Below, piece by piece: positions 25,733 to 34,454 of a DNA stretch of 64,000 nucleotides. Below the pieces are notes generated by a model, which saw only the letters and a list, made by a program, of their open reading frames with translations, was not told where the DNA came from and made no database searches. Position 1 is the first letter of the stretch, and every line of letters begins with the position of its first letter. Position numbers and translations under genes: made by a program. This DNA is from Peptostreptococcaceae bacterium (GTDB lineage Bacteria; Bacillota; Clostridia; Peptostreptococcales; Peptostreptococcaceae), in assembly GCA_902363255.1 (NCBI GenBank), contig CABIZO010000001.1, positions 688,821 to 752,820 on the forward strand, in the 5' to 3' direction.

Positions 25733-26755
25733 ATGTTTGTTCCTCATAGAATTATATTTGAAAAAGGTGCCCTAAATTATGAAATAGGGAAAAATATATA
25801 TGATAAATTTAAAAATAGAGAAAAAACAGAGATTATTAATTTAACAAATAACAAAATTAAAGAGAATATACCAGGAGATAATATTAAAGATTTTTACAAA
25901 GAAGGGAAAAATACTTTGGTTGTAGGTGTTAAAAAGGGCTATAAATTTCAAAGTTGTAAACCATCTGCCCATTGGCAACTACCTTTATTGAGTGGTTGTG
26001 TAGGCAACTGCCAATATTGTTATCTTAATACAAATTTAGGAGATAAACCTTTTATAAAAGTTAATGTAAATATTGATGATATTTTAGACAGAGCTCAAAT
26101 ATATATGGATAAAAGAAAGCCGGAAGTCACTATATTTGAAGGGTCAGCTACATCGGATCCTATACCTGTTGAACCTTATACACACTCTTTAAAAAAATCA
26201 ATTGAATTTTTGGCAAGAAGTGAGTATGGAAGATTTAGGTTTGTAACAAAATTTGATGATGTGGATTCATTATTAGATGTTGATCATAGAGGGAAAACGG
26301 AAGCTAGATTTACCATTAATACAAGGAAAGTTATAGAAGATTATGAAAGAAGAACAGGTAGTAGAGAAAAGAGAATTGAAGCCAGTGTAAAAATGATGGA
26401 ATCAGGATATCCTGTAGGTTATATTATCGCACCAGTATTTATGTATGAAAATTGGGAGGAAGACTATAGAAGCCTTTTAATTTATTTAAGTGAAAAAATA
26501 CCTAAGAATTTAACTTATCCAATAACTTTTGAAGTAATATCTCATAGATACACAACAAGGGCTAAAAATATTATAAATGAAATTTTTCCGAATAACAATT
26601 TACCGATGAAAGATGATGACAGGACATATAAATATGGTCAATTTGGATATGGAAAGTTTGTTTATCCAAAAGAGAATCTAGCATATATGAAGGAGTTTTT
26701 TAAAACAAATCTAGAAGAGATTTTCCCAAATGCAGAGATAAAATATATCATCTAA
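25733..26755 (+). CDS. splB: Spore photoproduct lyase family radical-SAM protein
   Basis: A 340-aa member of the family that repairs the UV spore photoproduct (5-thyminyl-5,6-dihydrothymine) in germinating spores. The [4Fe-4S]/SAM motif is CVGNCQYC (C89, C93, C96), followed by the conserved Tyr97. Further SPL features: THSLKKSIEF, YGRFRFVTKF, ARFTINTRKVI and KYGQFGYGKFVY. Unusually, the residue matching Bacillus SPL Cys141 (the H-atom donor, in ACTSD) is Ala139 (SATSD). AAGGAAGGTG precedes the ATG. It may use another donor residue or act on a different substrate. Confidence 0.85.
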   Translation: MFVPHRIIFEKGALNYEIGKNIYDKFKNREKTEIINLTNNKIKENIPGDNIKDFYKEGKNTLVVGVKKGYKFQSCKPSAHWQLPLLSGCVGNCQYCYLNTNLGDKPFIKVNVNIDDILDRAQIYMDKRKPEVTIFEGSATSDPIPVEPYTHSLKKSIEFLARSEYGRFRFVTKFDDVDSLLDVDHRGKTEARFTINTRKVIEDYERRTGSREKRIEASVKMMESGYPVGYIIAPVFMYENWEEDYRSLLIYLSEKIPKNLTYPITFEVISHRYTTRAKNIINEIFPNNNLPMKDDDRTYKYGQFGYGKFVYPKENLAYMKEFFKTNLEEIFPNAEIKYII

Positions 26756-26790
26756 CTAAAAAAGGAGAGCTGAATGATTTTGCCTCTCCT
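26756..26790 (-). terminator. Terminator of the 26798 hydrolase gene
   Basis: Stem AGGAGAG/CTCTCCT (26763-26769 with 26784-26790), followed on the minus strand by TTTTTT. It also lies at the end of splB. Confidence 0.7.
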
Positions 26791-26797
26791 AAATTAA

Positions 26798-27616
26798 CTA
26801 TATTCTTTTTTCTATCCATCTACTTATTTCGTTGATTATATCATCCTTGATTAATTCTTCTAACAGTTTATGATATAAACCATTTAAAATTCTAATTTCT
26901 TTATCTGTAGAAATTATATTATTAAATAAAAACCTACTATCTTCACAATCTGTAATTGAATCCATAGATCCATGGAATATTAAGCAAGGATATTTAAATT
27001 TATATAAAAATTCAAGAATATGTGAACAGCTTCTTTTTAATGCATGATAAAGTCCTACAGTTACTTGCTTTAAAACTAATTCATCTTCATCATAAGATTG
27101 GATAAAGTCGTAATCATGACTTAAGTTATGAATACTTCCTACAGAAACAAAGTCAAAATCACTATCGTATTCATCAGAATTGCAATTTGTATAATTACCA
27201 TAATCACAAACTAAAGGACTACAAAATATCATTCCATTTACTAAGTTGTCATATTGTCCACCTACAATACTCATTATATGTCCTCCCATGCCTTGACCTA
27301 AAATAAATAAAGGAAGATTTGGATTTTCTTCTCTAACTAAATCAATGACTACTTTCAGATCTTTTGCAAATGTGTTAATATCATCGACGTATCCCCTCTT
27401 ACCATCAGAATCACCATGTCCTCTGTGGTCATATCTATATACATTAAAATTATTTGCAATAAATTTGCTAGTGATATAATCATATCTTCTGTAGTGCTCT
27501 GCTAATCCATGTAGGATTAAAATAGTAGCTTTAGGACTATTTACTAAGTCTTTTGCACATTTCAAATAAGTATTATCGAATGATTTAACCCAAAAATCTA
27601 CTGTTGTAATACCCAT
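26798..27616 (-). CDS. Alpha/beta hydrolase-fold protein lacking the nucleophilic Ser
   Basis: A 272-aa protein of the monoacylglycerol lipase-like (Hydrolase_4) group: LILHGLAEHYRRYDY oxyanion region, YRYDHRGHGDSDG loop, acid in FHGSMDSIT and a His in LNGLYHKLL. The nucleophile elbow reads ILGQGMGG where active relatives have GHSMGG, so the catalytic Ser is Gly (codon GGC, one base from AGC). The protein may be a non-catalytic binder or an inactivated enzyme. ATG at 27616 with GGGGAG 8 nt upstream; a GTG 9 nt earlier overlaps that site. Unrelated in layout to the three anchored hydrolases at 2.5-6 kb. Confidence 0.82.
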   Translation of the reverse strand: MGITTVDFWVKSFDNTYLKCAKDLVNSPKATILILHGLAEHYRRYDYITSKFIANNFNVYRYDHRGHGDSDGKRGYVDDINTFAKDLKVVIDLVREENPNLPLFILGQGMGGHIMSIVGGQYDNLVNGMIFCSPLVCDYGNYTNCNSDEYDSDFDFVSVGSIHNLSHDYDFIQSYDEDELVLKQVTVGLYHALKRSCSHILEFLYKFKYPCLIFHGSMDSITDCEDSRFLFNNIISTDKEIRILNGLYHKLLEELIKDDIINEISRWIEKRI

Positions 27617-27792
27617 ATATTTCACTCCCCAAGTTTAAAAATAAATCCTAAAAAAGCATAGGACTAACAATATATAACTATTCTACAAGGACAAATAAAT
27701 ATCCTTTTTTTTAACTATGAATTATTTTTTTTATAACTAATAAAGTTTATAGGTACATAAATGTAAATACCCTAAAATTATGATTTAAAATA

Positions 27793-27821
27793 TTGTTTAT
27801 ATTGAAAAAAAGTGGTACAGT
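27793..27821 (+). promoter_or_regulatory. Probable promoter of the fumarase operon
   Basis: TTGTTT, 17-bp spacer, TACAGT, 50 bp before the fumarase start. Confidence 0.4.
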
Positions 27822-27870
27822 AAAAATATAAATACGAATAATTACAAGATTGTTGGGGAGGTATGTTCGT

Positions 27871-28710
27871 TTGAGGGAAATTAATTCAAAAGTAATAACT
27901 AAGGAAGTTAAGAAACTTTGTATTGAGGGAAATATATTTCTCGGAGATGATGTAATAAAATCTTTTGAGAAGAATTTAGAAAAAGAAGAAAGTGATTTAG
28001 GAAGAGATATATTAAGTATTTTAATAGAAAATGCTCAAATTGCTAAAGAAACTCATATACCCCTTTGTCAAGATACAGGAATGGCAGTATTCTTTGTGGA
28101 GGTTGGCCAGGAAGTTATGATTAAGGGAGATACTTTAACAGATGCTATAAACAAAGGGGTGAGTGAGGGATATACAGAAGGATATCTTAGAAAATCTGTA
28201 GTAAGTCCTATTACTAGAATAAATACAAATGACAATACTCCTGCAATAATTCATTATGAGATGGTTAAAGGAGACAAAATAAAAATTCAATATGCTCCTA
28301 AAGGTTTTGGTAGTGAAAATATGAGCCAGCTAAAGATGCTAAAGCCTTCTGATGGCATAGAGGGAGTGAAAAATTTTATTGTGAAAACTGTAAGTGAAGC
28401 TGGTCCTAACCCATGTCCTCCAATAGTAGTGGGAGTAGGTATTGGTGGAACAGTAGATAAATGTGCTCAAATTGCAAAAAAAGCTTTATTTAGAGATATT
28501 GGTGAGCATAATGAAGATGATATGATAGCAGACTTAGAAAGAGAAATGATTGAAAAAATCAATGATTTAGGAATAGGTCCTCAAGGTCTGGGTGGAAATA
28601 CTACAGCTCTTGCTGTAAATATTGAAACTTTCCCAACTCATATAGCAGGACTTCCTGTTGTAGTTAATATAAACTGTCACTCTGCAAGACATAAGCAAGT
28701 GATTATATAG
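27871..28710 (+). CDS. Class I fumarate hydratase, alpha subunit
   Basis: A 279-aa N-terminal half of the oxygen-sensitive [4Fe-4S] fumarase, which here is split into two subunits. The three cluster Cys are visible: C66 (LCQDTGMAV), C182 (PNPCPPIVVG) and C269 (INCHSARH). Conserved GLGGNTTAL is present. L-tartrate dehydratase is a related alternative, but the downstream malic enzyme supports fumarase. TTG at 27871 lies 9 nt after GGGGAGG; the TTG at 27850 is upstream of that site. First gene of fumA-fumB-malic enzyme operon. Confidence 0.88.
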   Translation: MREINSKVITKEVKKLCIEGNIFLGDDVIKSFEKNLEKEESDLGRDILSILIENAQIAKETHIPLCQDTGMAVFFVEVGQEVMIKGDTLTDAINKGVSEGYTEGYLRKSVVSPITRINTNDNTPAIIHYEMVKGDKIKIQYAPKGFGSENMSQLKMLKPSDGIEGVKNFIVKTVSEAGPNPCPPIVVGVGIGGTVDKCAQIAKKALFRDIGEHNEDDMIADLEREMIEKINDLGIGPQGLGGNTTALAVNIETFPTHIAGLPVVVNINCHSARHKQVII

Positions 28711-28719
28711 GAGGGGAAT

Positions 28720-29274
28720 ATGATAGATATAAAATCGCCTTTTAAAAATGGAGATATAGAAAAATTAGTATGTGGAGATATAATTAAACTTAGTGGTGTT
28801 ATTTATACTGGAAGAGATGCAGCCCACAAAAGAATGATCAATGCCATAAATAATAAAGAAGAATTACCTTTCGATGTGAATGGATCTGGGATTTATTATG
28901 TAGGTCCATCTCCTAGTAAAGAGGGTCAAATAATTGGTTCAGCAGGTCCAACTACAAGTTATAGAATGGATGATTTAACAGTGCCACTATTAGAACGAGG
29001 ACTAAAAGTGATGATTGGTAAGGGAAAAAGAAGTGAAGAAGTAATAAATTCTATGATAAAAAATAAGGCTGTATATTTGGCAGCTATTGGTGGAGCTGGT
29101 GCATATATTTCTCATGCTATAAAAAAATGCGAAATAATAGCATACGAAGATTTAGGACCAGAGGCAGTGAGAAGACTTGAAGTAGAAGATTTACAATTAA
29201 TTGTTGCTATAGATTGCTATGGTAACAATATATACGAAAAGGGAAGAGCGATGTTTACAAAAACATCAGAATAA
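28720..29274 (+). CDS. Class I fumarate hydratase, beta subunit
   Basis: A 184-aa C-terminal half of class I fumarase, completing the active site of the alpha subunit. Signature segments: LSGVIYTGRDAAHKRM, YYVGPSPSKEGQIIGSAGPT and MIGKGKRSEEV. It starts 9 nt after the alpha gene with AGGAGGGG. Together they hydrate fumarate to malate in the reductive branch of the partial citric acid cycle. Confidence 0.9.
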   Translation: MIDIKSPFKNGDIEKLVCGDIIKLSGVIYTGRDAAHKRMINAINNKEELPFDVNGSGIYYVGPSPSKEGQIIGSAGPTTSYRMDDLTVPLLERGLKVMIGKGKRSEEVINSMIKNKAVYLAAIGGAGAYISHAIKKCEIIAYEDLGPEAVRRLEVEDLQLIVAIDCYGNNIYEKGRAMFTKTSE

Positions 29275-29331
29275 ACTTATAAAACTTTATCAAAATAAAC
29301 TATAATCATAATTAAATAAAGGAGAAGTAGA

Positions 29332-30528
29332 ATGGGGAATAAAAATTTTGCACAATTAGCATTAGAAATGCATGAAAATCATGGAGGAAAGGTAAGTATA
29401 CAAAGCAAGGTAGAAGTAAAATGTAAAGATGACTTATCTACAGCATATACTCCAGGTGTGGCAGAACCTTGTTTAAAAATAAAAGAAAATAAAGATGATG
29501 TTTATAAATATACTTGTAAAAGTAATATGGTAGCAGTAGTTAGTGATGGTACAGCCGTTTTAGGTCTTGGAAATATAGGAGCAGCAGCTTCGATTCCTGT
29601 TATGGAAGGAAAAGCTATATTATTTAAAGAGTTTGGAGGAGTAGATGCTTTTCCTATTTGTATAGACACTATGGATATTGATGATATTGTAAAAACTGTT
29701 AAATTATTAGAACCAGTTTTCGGAGGAATTAATTTAGAAGATATAAATTCTCCTAGATGTATAGAAATAGAAAATAGATTAAAAGAAGAATTAGATATAC
29801 CAGTATTCCACGATGACCAACATGGTACAGCTATAATAGTTTCTGCCGGAATTTTAAATGCAGCAAAATTGGCAGGGAAGAAAATAGAGGATTTGGAAAT
29901 TGTTATAAATGGTGCAGGTTCTGCAGGAATGGCAATTGCTAAAATGTTACTTAATTTAAATGTAAAAAATATAGTATTATGCGATATAAATGGTGCGATT
30001 CATGAAAATTCTAAAGATATTAATTGGGCACAAAAAGAAATGTTAAAAGTAACTAATAAAGACAATGAAGTAGGAACTTTGGTAGATATTATAAAAAATA
30101 AGGATGTATTTATAGGAGTTTCAGCACCTAAAATGGTTACAAAAGAAATGGTAGCAACTATGGCCGAGAAACCAATAGTATTTGCTATGGCAAATCCAAC
30201 TCCAGAAATATACCCAGACGAAGCTAAAGAAGGTGGAGCATTTATAGTTGGAACAGGGCGTTCGGATTTCCCTAACCAAGTTAATAATGTGCTTGCTTTC
30301 CCAGGAATTTTCAGAGGAGCTTTAGATGTTAGAGCAAGAGAGATAAACGAAGAAATGAAGGTTGCAGCAGCTTATGCTATAGCAAATGTTGTTAGTGATG
30401 ATGAGCTAGCACCAGACTATGTACTTCCAGATGCTTTCAATAAAAATGTAGTAGAAAATGTGGCAAAAGCAGTAAGAGAAGCAGCTATAAAAACGGGTGT
30501 TGCAAGAATTGATATAGAGTTAGTATAG
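29332..30528 (+). CDS. NAD(P)-dependent malic enzyme
   Basis: Oxidative decarboxylation of malate to pyruvate and CO2 (or the reverse); 398 aa, the short bacterial form without a phosphotransacetylase domain. Conserved segments: STAYTPGVAEPC with the catalytic Tyr, VVSDGTAVLGLGNIG, FHDDQHGTAI and the nucleotide-binding VINGAGSAGMAI. AAAGGAG precedes the ATG. It follows fumarase, so the operon links fumarate, malate and pyruvate. Cofactor preference (NAD or NADP) cannot be read with certainty. Confidence 0.92.
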   Translation: MGNKNFAQLALEMHENHGGKVSIQSKVEVKCKDDLSTAYTPGVAEPCLKIKENKDDVYKYTCKSNMVAVVSDGTAVLGLGNIGAAASIPVMEGKAILFKEFGGVDAFPICIDTMDIDDIVKTVKLLEPVFGGINLEDINSPRCIEIENRLKEELDIPVFHDDQHGTAIIVSAGILNAAKLAGKKIEDLEIVINGAGSAGMAIAKMLLNLNVKNIVLCDINGAIHENSKDINWAQKEMLKVTNKDNEVGTLVDIIKNKDVFIGVSAPKMVTKEMVATMAEKPIVFAMANPTPEIYPDEAKEGGAFIVGTGRSDFPNQVNNVLAFPGIFRGALDVRAREINEEMKVAAAYAIANVVSDDELAPDYVLPDAFNKNVVENVAKAVREAAIKTGVARIDIELV

Positions 30529-30599
30529 TTATAAAAATATTTTGATTTGAAAAATATAAATTTAAGGACTACAATTAAAGTAAATTAAATTAAAAAAGT

Positions 30600-30685
30600 T
30601 TTACCTAGGGGTGCCCAAAAGGCTGAGAGATGGAAACATTAACCCTTATACCTGATCTGGATAATACCAGCGTAGGAAAGAGTAG
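30600..30685 (+). promoter_or_regulatory. TPP riboswitch (THI element)
   Basis: Conserved parts in order: CTAGGGGTGCC, GGCTGAGA, ACCCTTATACCTGATCTGG, ATAATACCAGCGTAGGAA. It precedes thiSFGH. A terminator hairpin follows at 30717, so thiamine pyrophosphate binding most likely causes early termination. Confidence 0.97.
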
Positions 30686-30716
30686 AGTGTTATATAATAA
30701 GATATGTGATTACTAC

Positions 30717-30746
30717 AAGCTTTACCTACGGGTAAGGCTTTTTTTG
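30717..30746 (+). terminator. Expression-platform terminator of the TPP riboswitch
   Basis: Stem AAGCTTTACC/GGTAAGGCTT with a TACG tetraloop and a T tract, between the riboswitch and thiS. The left arm (TTTACCTA) repeats the riboswitch start (TTTTACCTAG), as expected if switching involves mutually exclusive pairing. Confidence 0.85.
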
Positions 30747-30788
30747 TAAGGAAATTTAATAAAATACCATAAGAATGGAGGTGAAAAG

Positions 30789-30983
30789 ATGAAGGTAAAT
30801 GGAAAAGAGGTACAATTCAAAAATAATAAAACTGTAATAGATTTACTAAATGACTACAACTTGAATAAAGATAGAGTTGTTGTAGAGATAAATTTAGAAA
30901 TAGTAGAAAATGAAAAATATGAAACTTACATATTAAAAGAACATGATGCAATAGAAATTATTAGTTTTATTGGTGGTGGTTGA
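30789..30983 (+). CDS. thiS: Sulfur carrier protein ThiS
   Basis: A 64-aa ubiquitin-fold sulfur carrier for thiazole synthesis, ending in the required C-terminal GGG (ISFIGGG) that ThiF adenylates and that becomes a thiocarboxylate. GGAGGTG precedes the ATG. First gene under the TPP riboswitch; thiF begins one base after its stop. Confidence 0.92.
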   Translation: MKVNGKEVQFKNNKTVIDLLNDYNLNKDRVVVEINLEIVENEKYETYILKEHDAIEIISFIGGG

Positions 30984-30984
30984 T

Positions 30985-31782
30985 TTGAAAATATTTGTTA
31001 ATGAAATAGAAAAAGAAGTTGAAGATAATATAAGTGTTTTTAAAATAAAGGATATTTTCAATAGATGCAGTGATGTTGTAGTTGTGAATGGATTTCCTAT
31101 TAAAGAAGATAAAATATTAAAAGAAAATGACAAAGTAACTTTGATAGAAAAGGGAAAGAAACCTTCTATGAATGAACTAGAAAGTCTTATGATTGCAAGA
31201 CATACACCAAAAGTACACGAAAAATTAAAAAGGGGAAGGGTAGCTATTTTAGGCTTAGGTGGATTAGGCTCTAATATAGCTATATCTTTATCCAGAATAG
31301 GTGTAGGTAAATTGATTTTAGTGGATTATGATGTTGTAGAGCCTTCCAATTTAAATAGACAACAATATTTTATTGATGACATAGGAAAATATAAAACAGA
31401 AGTAATGAAAGAATATATTGATAAAATTAATCCTTTTATAGAAAGTGAAATACTTAATGCTTATATTACAAAAGAAAATATGAACTTATTAGATGAAGTA
31501 GATATAGTAATTGAAGCTTTTGACGATCCAGTTTGCAAAGCAGAAATAAGTAACTTTATTTTACTTCATATGAGAGATAAATATTTAATAGCATCTTCTG
31601 GTATGGCAGGATATTATGATTCGAATATTATTACAACTAAGAAAATAAGAGAAAAGTTCTATATATGTGGTGATTTTGTAAATGAAGCAAAAGAAGGTGA
31701 GGGGTTAATGGCACCTCGTGTGGCTATTTGTGCAAATCACATGGCCAATTTGGCAAGTAAAATACTTATAGATTATATCTAG
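30985..31782 (+). CDS. thiF: ThiS adenylyltransferase ThiF with N-terminal ThiS-like domain
   Basis: A 265-aa E1-like enzyme that adenylates ThiS. Residues 1-60 form a second ThiS-like beta-grasp domain (MKIFVNEIEKEVEDN...VTLIEKG) lacking the terminal GG, as seen in clostridial ThiF proteins. The E1 domain has the ATP site ILGLGGLGSNIA, then DYDVVEPSNLNRQQY. The zinc-binding CxxC pairs of MoeB-type enzymes are absent. TTG at 30985 with GGTGGT about 5 nt upstream fits coupling to thiS; the frame remains open upstream to 30970. Confidence 0.88.
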   Translation: MKIFVNEIEKEVEDNISVFKIKDIFNRCSDVVVVNGFPIKEDKILKENDKVTLIEKGKKPSMNELESLMIARHTPKVHEKLKRGRVAILGLGGLGSNIAISLSRIGVGKLILVDYDVVEPSNLNRQQYFIDDIGKYKTEVMKEYIDKINPFIESEILNAYITKENMNLLDEVDIVIEAFDDPVCKAEISNFILLHMRDKYLIASSGMAGYYDSNIITTKKIREKFYICGDFVNEAKEGEGLMAPRVAICANHMANLASKILIDYI

Positions 31783-31794
31783 GGGGACAAATTA

Positions 31795-32565
31795 ATGGAT
31801 AAATTAATATTAGGTGGACATGAATTTAGCAGTAGACTTCTAATTGGTACAGGAAAGTATGGATCTAATGAAATACTTCCGAAAGTTATAGAAGAAAGTG
31901 GTAGTGAGATTATTACTATGGCACTTAGAAGAGTTGATTTAGATAATACTAATGAAAATATTCTTACATATATACCAAAAGATATGACTATTCTTCCAAA
32001 TACATCGGGAGCAACAACAGCTGAAGAAGCAGTAAGAATAGCAAGAATATCTCGTAGAATGGGATGTGGAGATTTTATAAAAATAGAAGTAATATCAGAT
32101 ACGAGATATTTATTACCAGATAACGAAGAAACAATAAAAGCAACTAAAATTCTTGCTGATGAAGGGTTTGTAGTACTTCCTTATATGAGTCCTGATTTAT
32201 ATGCAGGAAGGAGATTGATAGAAGCTGGAGCAGCAGCAGTTATGCCATTGGGAGCACCAATTGGTTCTAATAGGGGTCTTAAAATGAAAGAAATGATAAA
32301 AATAATGATAGAAGAATTGGATATTCCTATTATTGTTGATGCAGGAATAGGAAAGCCATCTCAAGCAATGGAAGCTATGGAAATGGGTGCAGCAGCAGTT
32401 TTAGTAAATACGGCTATATCATCAGCAGGTAATCCGGTAGCTATGGGTAAAGCATTTAAATTGGCAGTAGAAGGTGGACGCTCAGCATTTCTTGCAAAAA
32501 CTGGAGCAGTTTCAGAGTTTGCTAATGCATCATCTCCTCTTACTGGTTTTTTGGGGCAGTTATAG
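31795..32565 (+). CDS. thiG: Thiazole synthase ThiG
   Basis: A 256-aa TIM-barrel enzyme that joins deoxyxylulose-5-phosphate, dehydroglycine and the ThiS thiocarboxylate to make the thiazole phosphate. Conserved: SRLLIGTGKY at the start, ALRRVDL, DFIKIEVI with the Schiff-base Lys, PLGAPIGSNRGL and VDAGIGKPSQA. Start ATG with AGGGGGAC upstream, 12 nt after thiF. Confidence 0.95.
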   Translation: MDKLILGGHEFSSRLLIGTGKYGSNEILPKVIEESGSEIITMALRRVDLDNTNENILTYIPKDMTILPNTSGATTAEEAVRIARISRRMGCGDFIKIEVISDTRYLLPDNEETIKATKILADEGFVVLPYMSPDLYAGRRLIEAGAAAVMPLGAPIGSNRGLKMKEMIKIMIEELDIPIIVDAGIGKPSQAMEAMEMGAAAVLVNTAISSAGNPVAMGKAFKLAVEGGRSAFLAKTGAVSEFANASSPLTGFLGQL

Positions 32566-32577
32566 GAGGGAAATAAA

Positions 32578-33681
32578 ATGAGTTTTTATGAGGTAATCGA
32601 AAAATATAAGAACTTTGATTTTGATGGATATTTTGAAAGTGTAAGTGATATTGATGTGCTTAGAAGTTTATCAAAAGATAAGTTAAATCATGAAGACATA
32701 CTTAATTTGCTTTCACCTACAGCAAGAAAACACCTAGAAGTTATGGCTCGAAAAGCTAGTAAATTAGCTTTGCAATACTGTGGAAAAACTACCACTTTAT
32801 ACACTCCTATTTATATTGCGAACTACTGTGAAAATCACTGTGTTTATTGTGGATATAATTGTCACAGCGGAATAAAAAGAAAGAAATTATCATTGGAAGA
32901 AGTAAAAAAAGAAGGAGACTGTGTTGCCGCTAAAGGTTTTAAACATATTATTGTTTTAACTGGAGAAAGTGAGTCAAAGTCAAGTGTGGAATATATAGGC
33001 GAAGCAGTGGGAATTTTAGCAAAAAAATTTCCATCAATAGCAATAGAAGTTTACCCTATGGAAGTAGAAGGATATACACATCTAGTTTATAAGGGCGCCG
33101 ATTCACTAACTATATATCAAGAAACTTACGATGAAGAAGTTTATAAAAAAGTACATATAAAAGGACCAAAAGCTAATTATAGATTTAGATTGGATGCACC
33201 AGAAAGAGGGGCAATAGCTGGAATGAAATCTTTATCAATAGGTGCATTACTTGGACTTAGTGATTTTAGAAAAGATGCATTTTTCTCAATACTACATGGC
33301 GAATATTTAAAAACAAAATATCCTCATATAGAATTAGCCTATTCTGCTCCTAGAATCAGACCTTTTAATGGTAGCTTCAATGATATAGTAGAGGTGGATG
33401 ACGCTTCAGAATTTCAAGTTTTAACTGTTATGAGGTTATTTGATCCTCATGCAGCCTTAAATGTTTCAAGCAGAGAAACTTTAGATATGAGAAAGCACTT
33501 AATGCCTCTTGGTGTTACAAAATTAAGTGCATCAGTATCAACAGATGTTGGGGGACATTCTCAGGGAGAAGAAAATACTGCACAATTTAAAACAAATGAT
33601 GATAATAGTATAGAAGAAGTAGCTTATATGTTAAAATCTATTGGATATCAATATGTATTTAAAGATTGGATGAGATTTTAA
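32578..33681 (+). CDS. thiH: 2-Iminoacetate synthase ThiH (radical SAM tyrosine lyase)
   Basis: A 367-aa anaerobic radical-SAM enzyme that cleaves tyrosine to dehydroglycine (and p-cresol). The cluster motif is CENHCVYCGY near residue 83-92, followed by the biotin/thiamin-synthase-associated C-terminal region. Use of ThiH rather than oxygen-dependent ThiO fits an anaerobe. Starts 12 nt after thiG with AGGAGGG, and its stop overlaps the next ATG (TAATG). Confidence 0.95.
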   Translation: MSFYEVIEKYKNFDFDGYFESVSDIDVLRSLSKDKLNHEDILNLLSPTARKHLEVMARKASKLALQYCGKTTTLYTPIYIANYCENHCVYCGYNCHSGIKRKKLSLEEVKKEGDCVAAKGFKHIIVLTGESESKSSVEYIGEAVGILAKKFPSIAIEVYPMEVEGYTHLVYKGADSLTIYQETYDEEVYKKVHIKGPKANYRFRLDAPERGAIAGMKSLSIGALLGLSDFRKDAFFSILHGEYLKTKYPHIELAYSAPRIRPFNGSFNDIVEVDDASEFQVLTVMRLFDPHAALNVSSRETLDMRKHLMPLGVTKLSASVSTDVGGHSQGEENTAQFKTNDDNSIEEVAYMLKSIGYQYVFKDWMRF

Positions 33682-34298
33682 TGTATTTAATAACTAACAG
33701 ACACCTCTGTGATGAAAATCATTATTTACAAGTTATTGACGATGCTATAAATAGTGGAGTAAAAAATATTATTTTAAGAGAAAAAGATATGAGTGATGAT
33801 GAATTAACTGATTTATATTATAAAATTGTAGATAAAACAAATTATCTAGATAACAAATTTAATTTAATTATTAATAGTAATTTAAATTTATATAAGAAAC
33901 TAAAATTCAGTGGAATTCATTTACCTTTTGAGAAATTCAAACAACTGTTTAATGATGGATTTAATTTTGAAGAAAATAAAATTTTAGGATTATCTCTTCA
34001 CAGTACAATGGAGATTATTTATTTAGAAAGAATAATAAAGGATAATAATATAAAAGTTGACTATATAACTTTATCTCACATATATGAGACAAAGTGTAAA
34101 GAGAACTTAAAACCTAAGGGGACTAATCTTTTAAAAGAAGGAAAGAAGATTACTAATGTTTCAATTGTGGCGCTCGGAGGCATATTGCCTTCTAATGCTA
34201 GAGAAGTTCTAAAATATGCCGATGATTTTGCTATTATGAGCACATTGTTTACATGTGAGAATGTGAAGTTAAAGATTCAAGAATATACAAGTATATAA
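33681..34298 (+). CDS. tenI: TenI-like thiazole tautomerase / ThiE-family protein
   Basis: A 205-aa TIM-barrel of the ThiE/TenI family. The segment LSHIYETKCKENLKPKG aligns with TenI (FGHVFETDCK) and keeps the TenI catalytic His, whereas ThiE has GPVFPT here. I therefore favour the tautomerase that aromatises the thiazole product. The start is the ATG that overlaps the thiH stop; the longer frame from 33666 lies inside thiH. It closes the operon; thiC, thiD and a clear thiE are not in this window. Confidence 0.72.
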   Translation: MYLITNRHLCDENHYLQVIDDAINSGVKNIILREKDMSDDELTDLYYKIVDKTNYLDNKFNLIINSNLNLYKKLKFSGIHLPFEKFKQLFNDGFNFEENKILGLSLHSTMEIIYLERIIKDNNIKVDYITLSHIYETKCKENLKPKGTNLLKEGKKITNVSIVALGGILPSNAREVLKYADDFAIMSTLFTCENVKLKIQEYTSI

Positions 34299-34454
34299 AT
34301 AGTAGACTTATAGAAAAAAATGATATTTAACTAGGTTTCATAAATTATTTCTATATTAATTTACCTAAATAAGACAAGTTTGTTATAATGATATAGATTT
34401 ATAAGTTAAATTATAAAATATATTATAATAATGGATGTATCTGGAGGGAGAATC

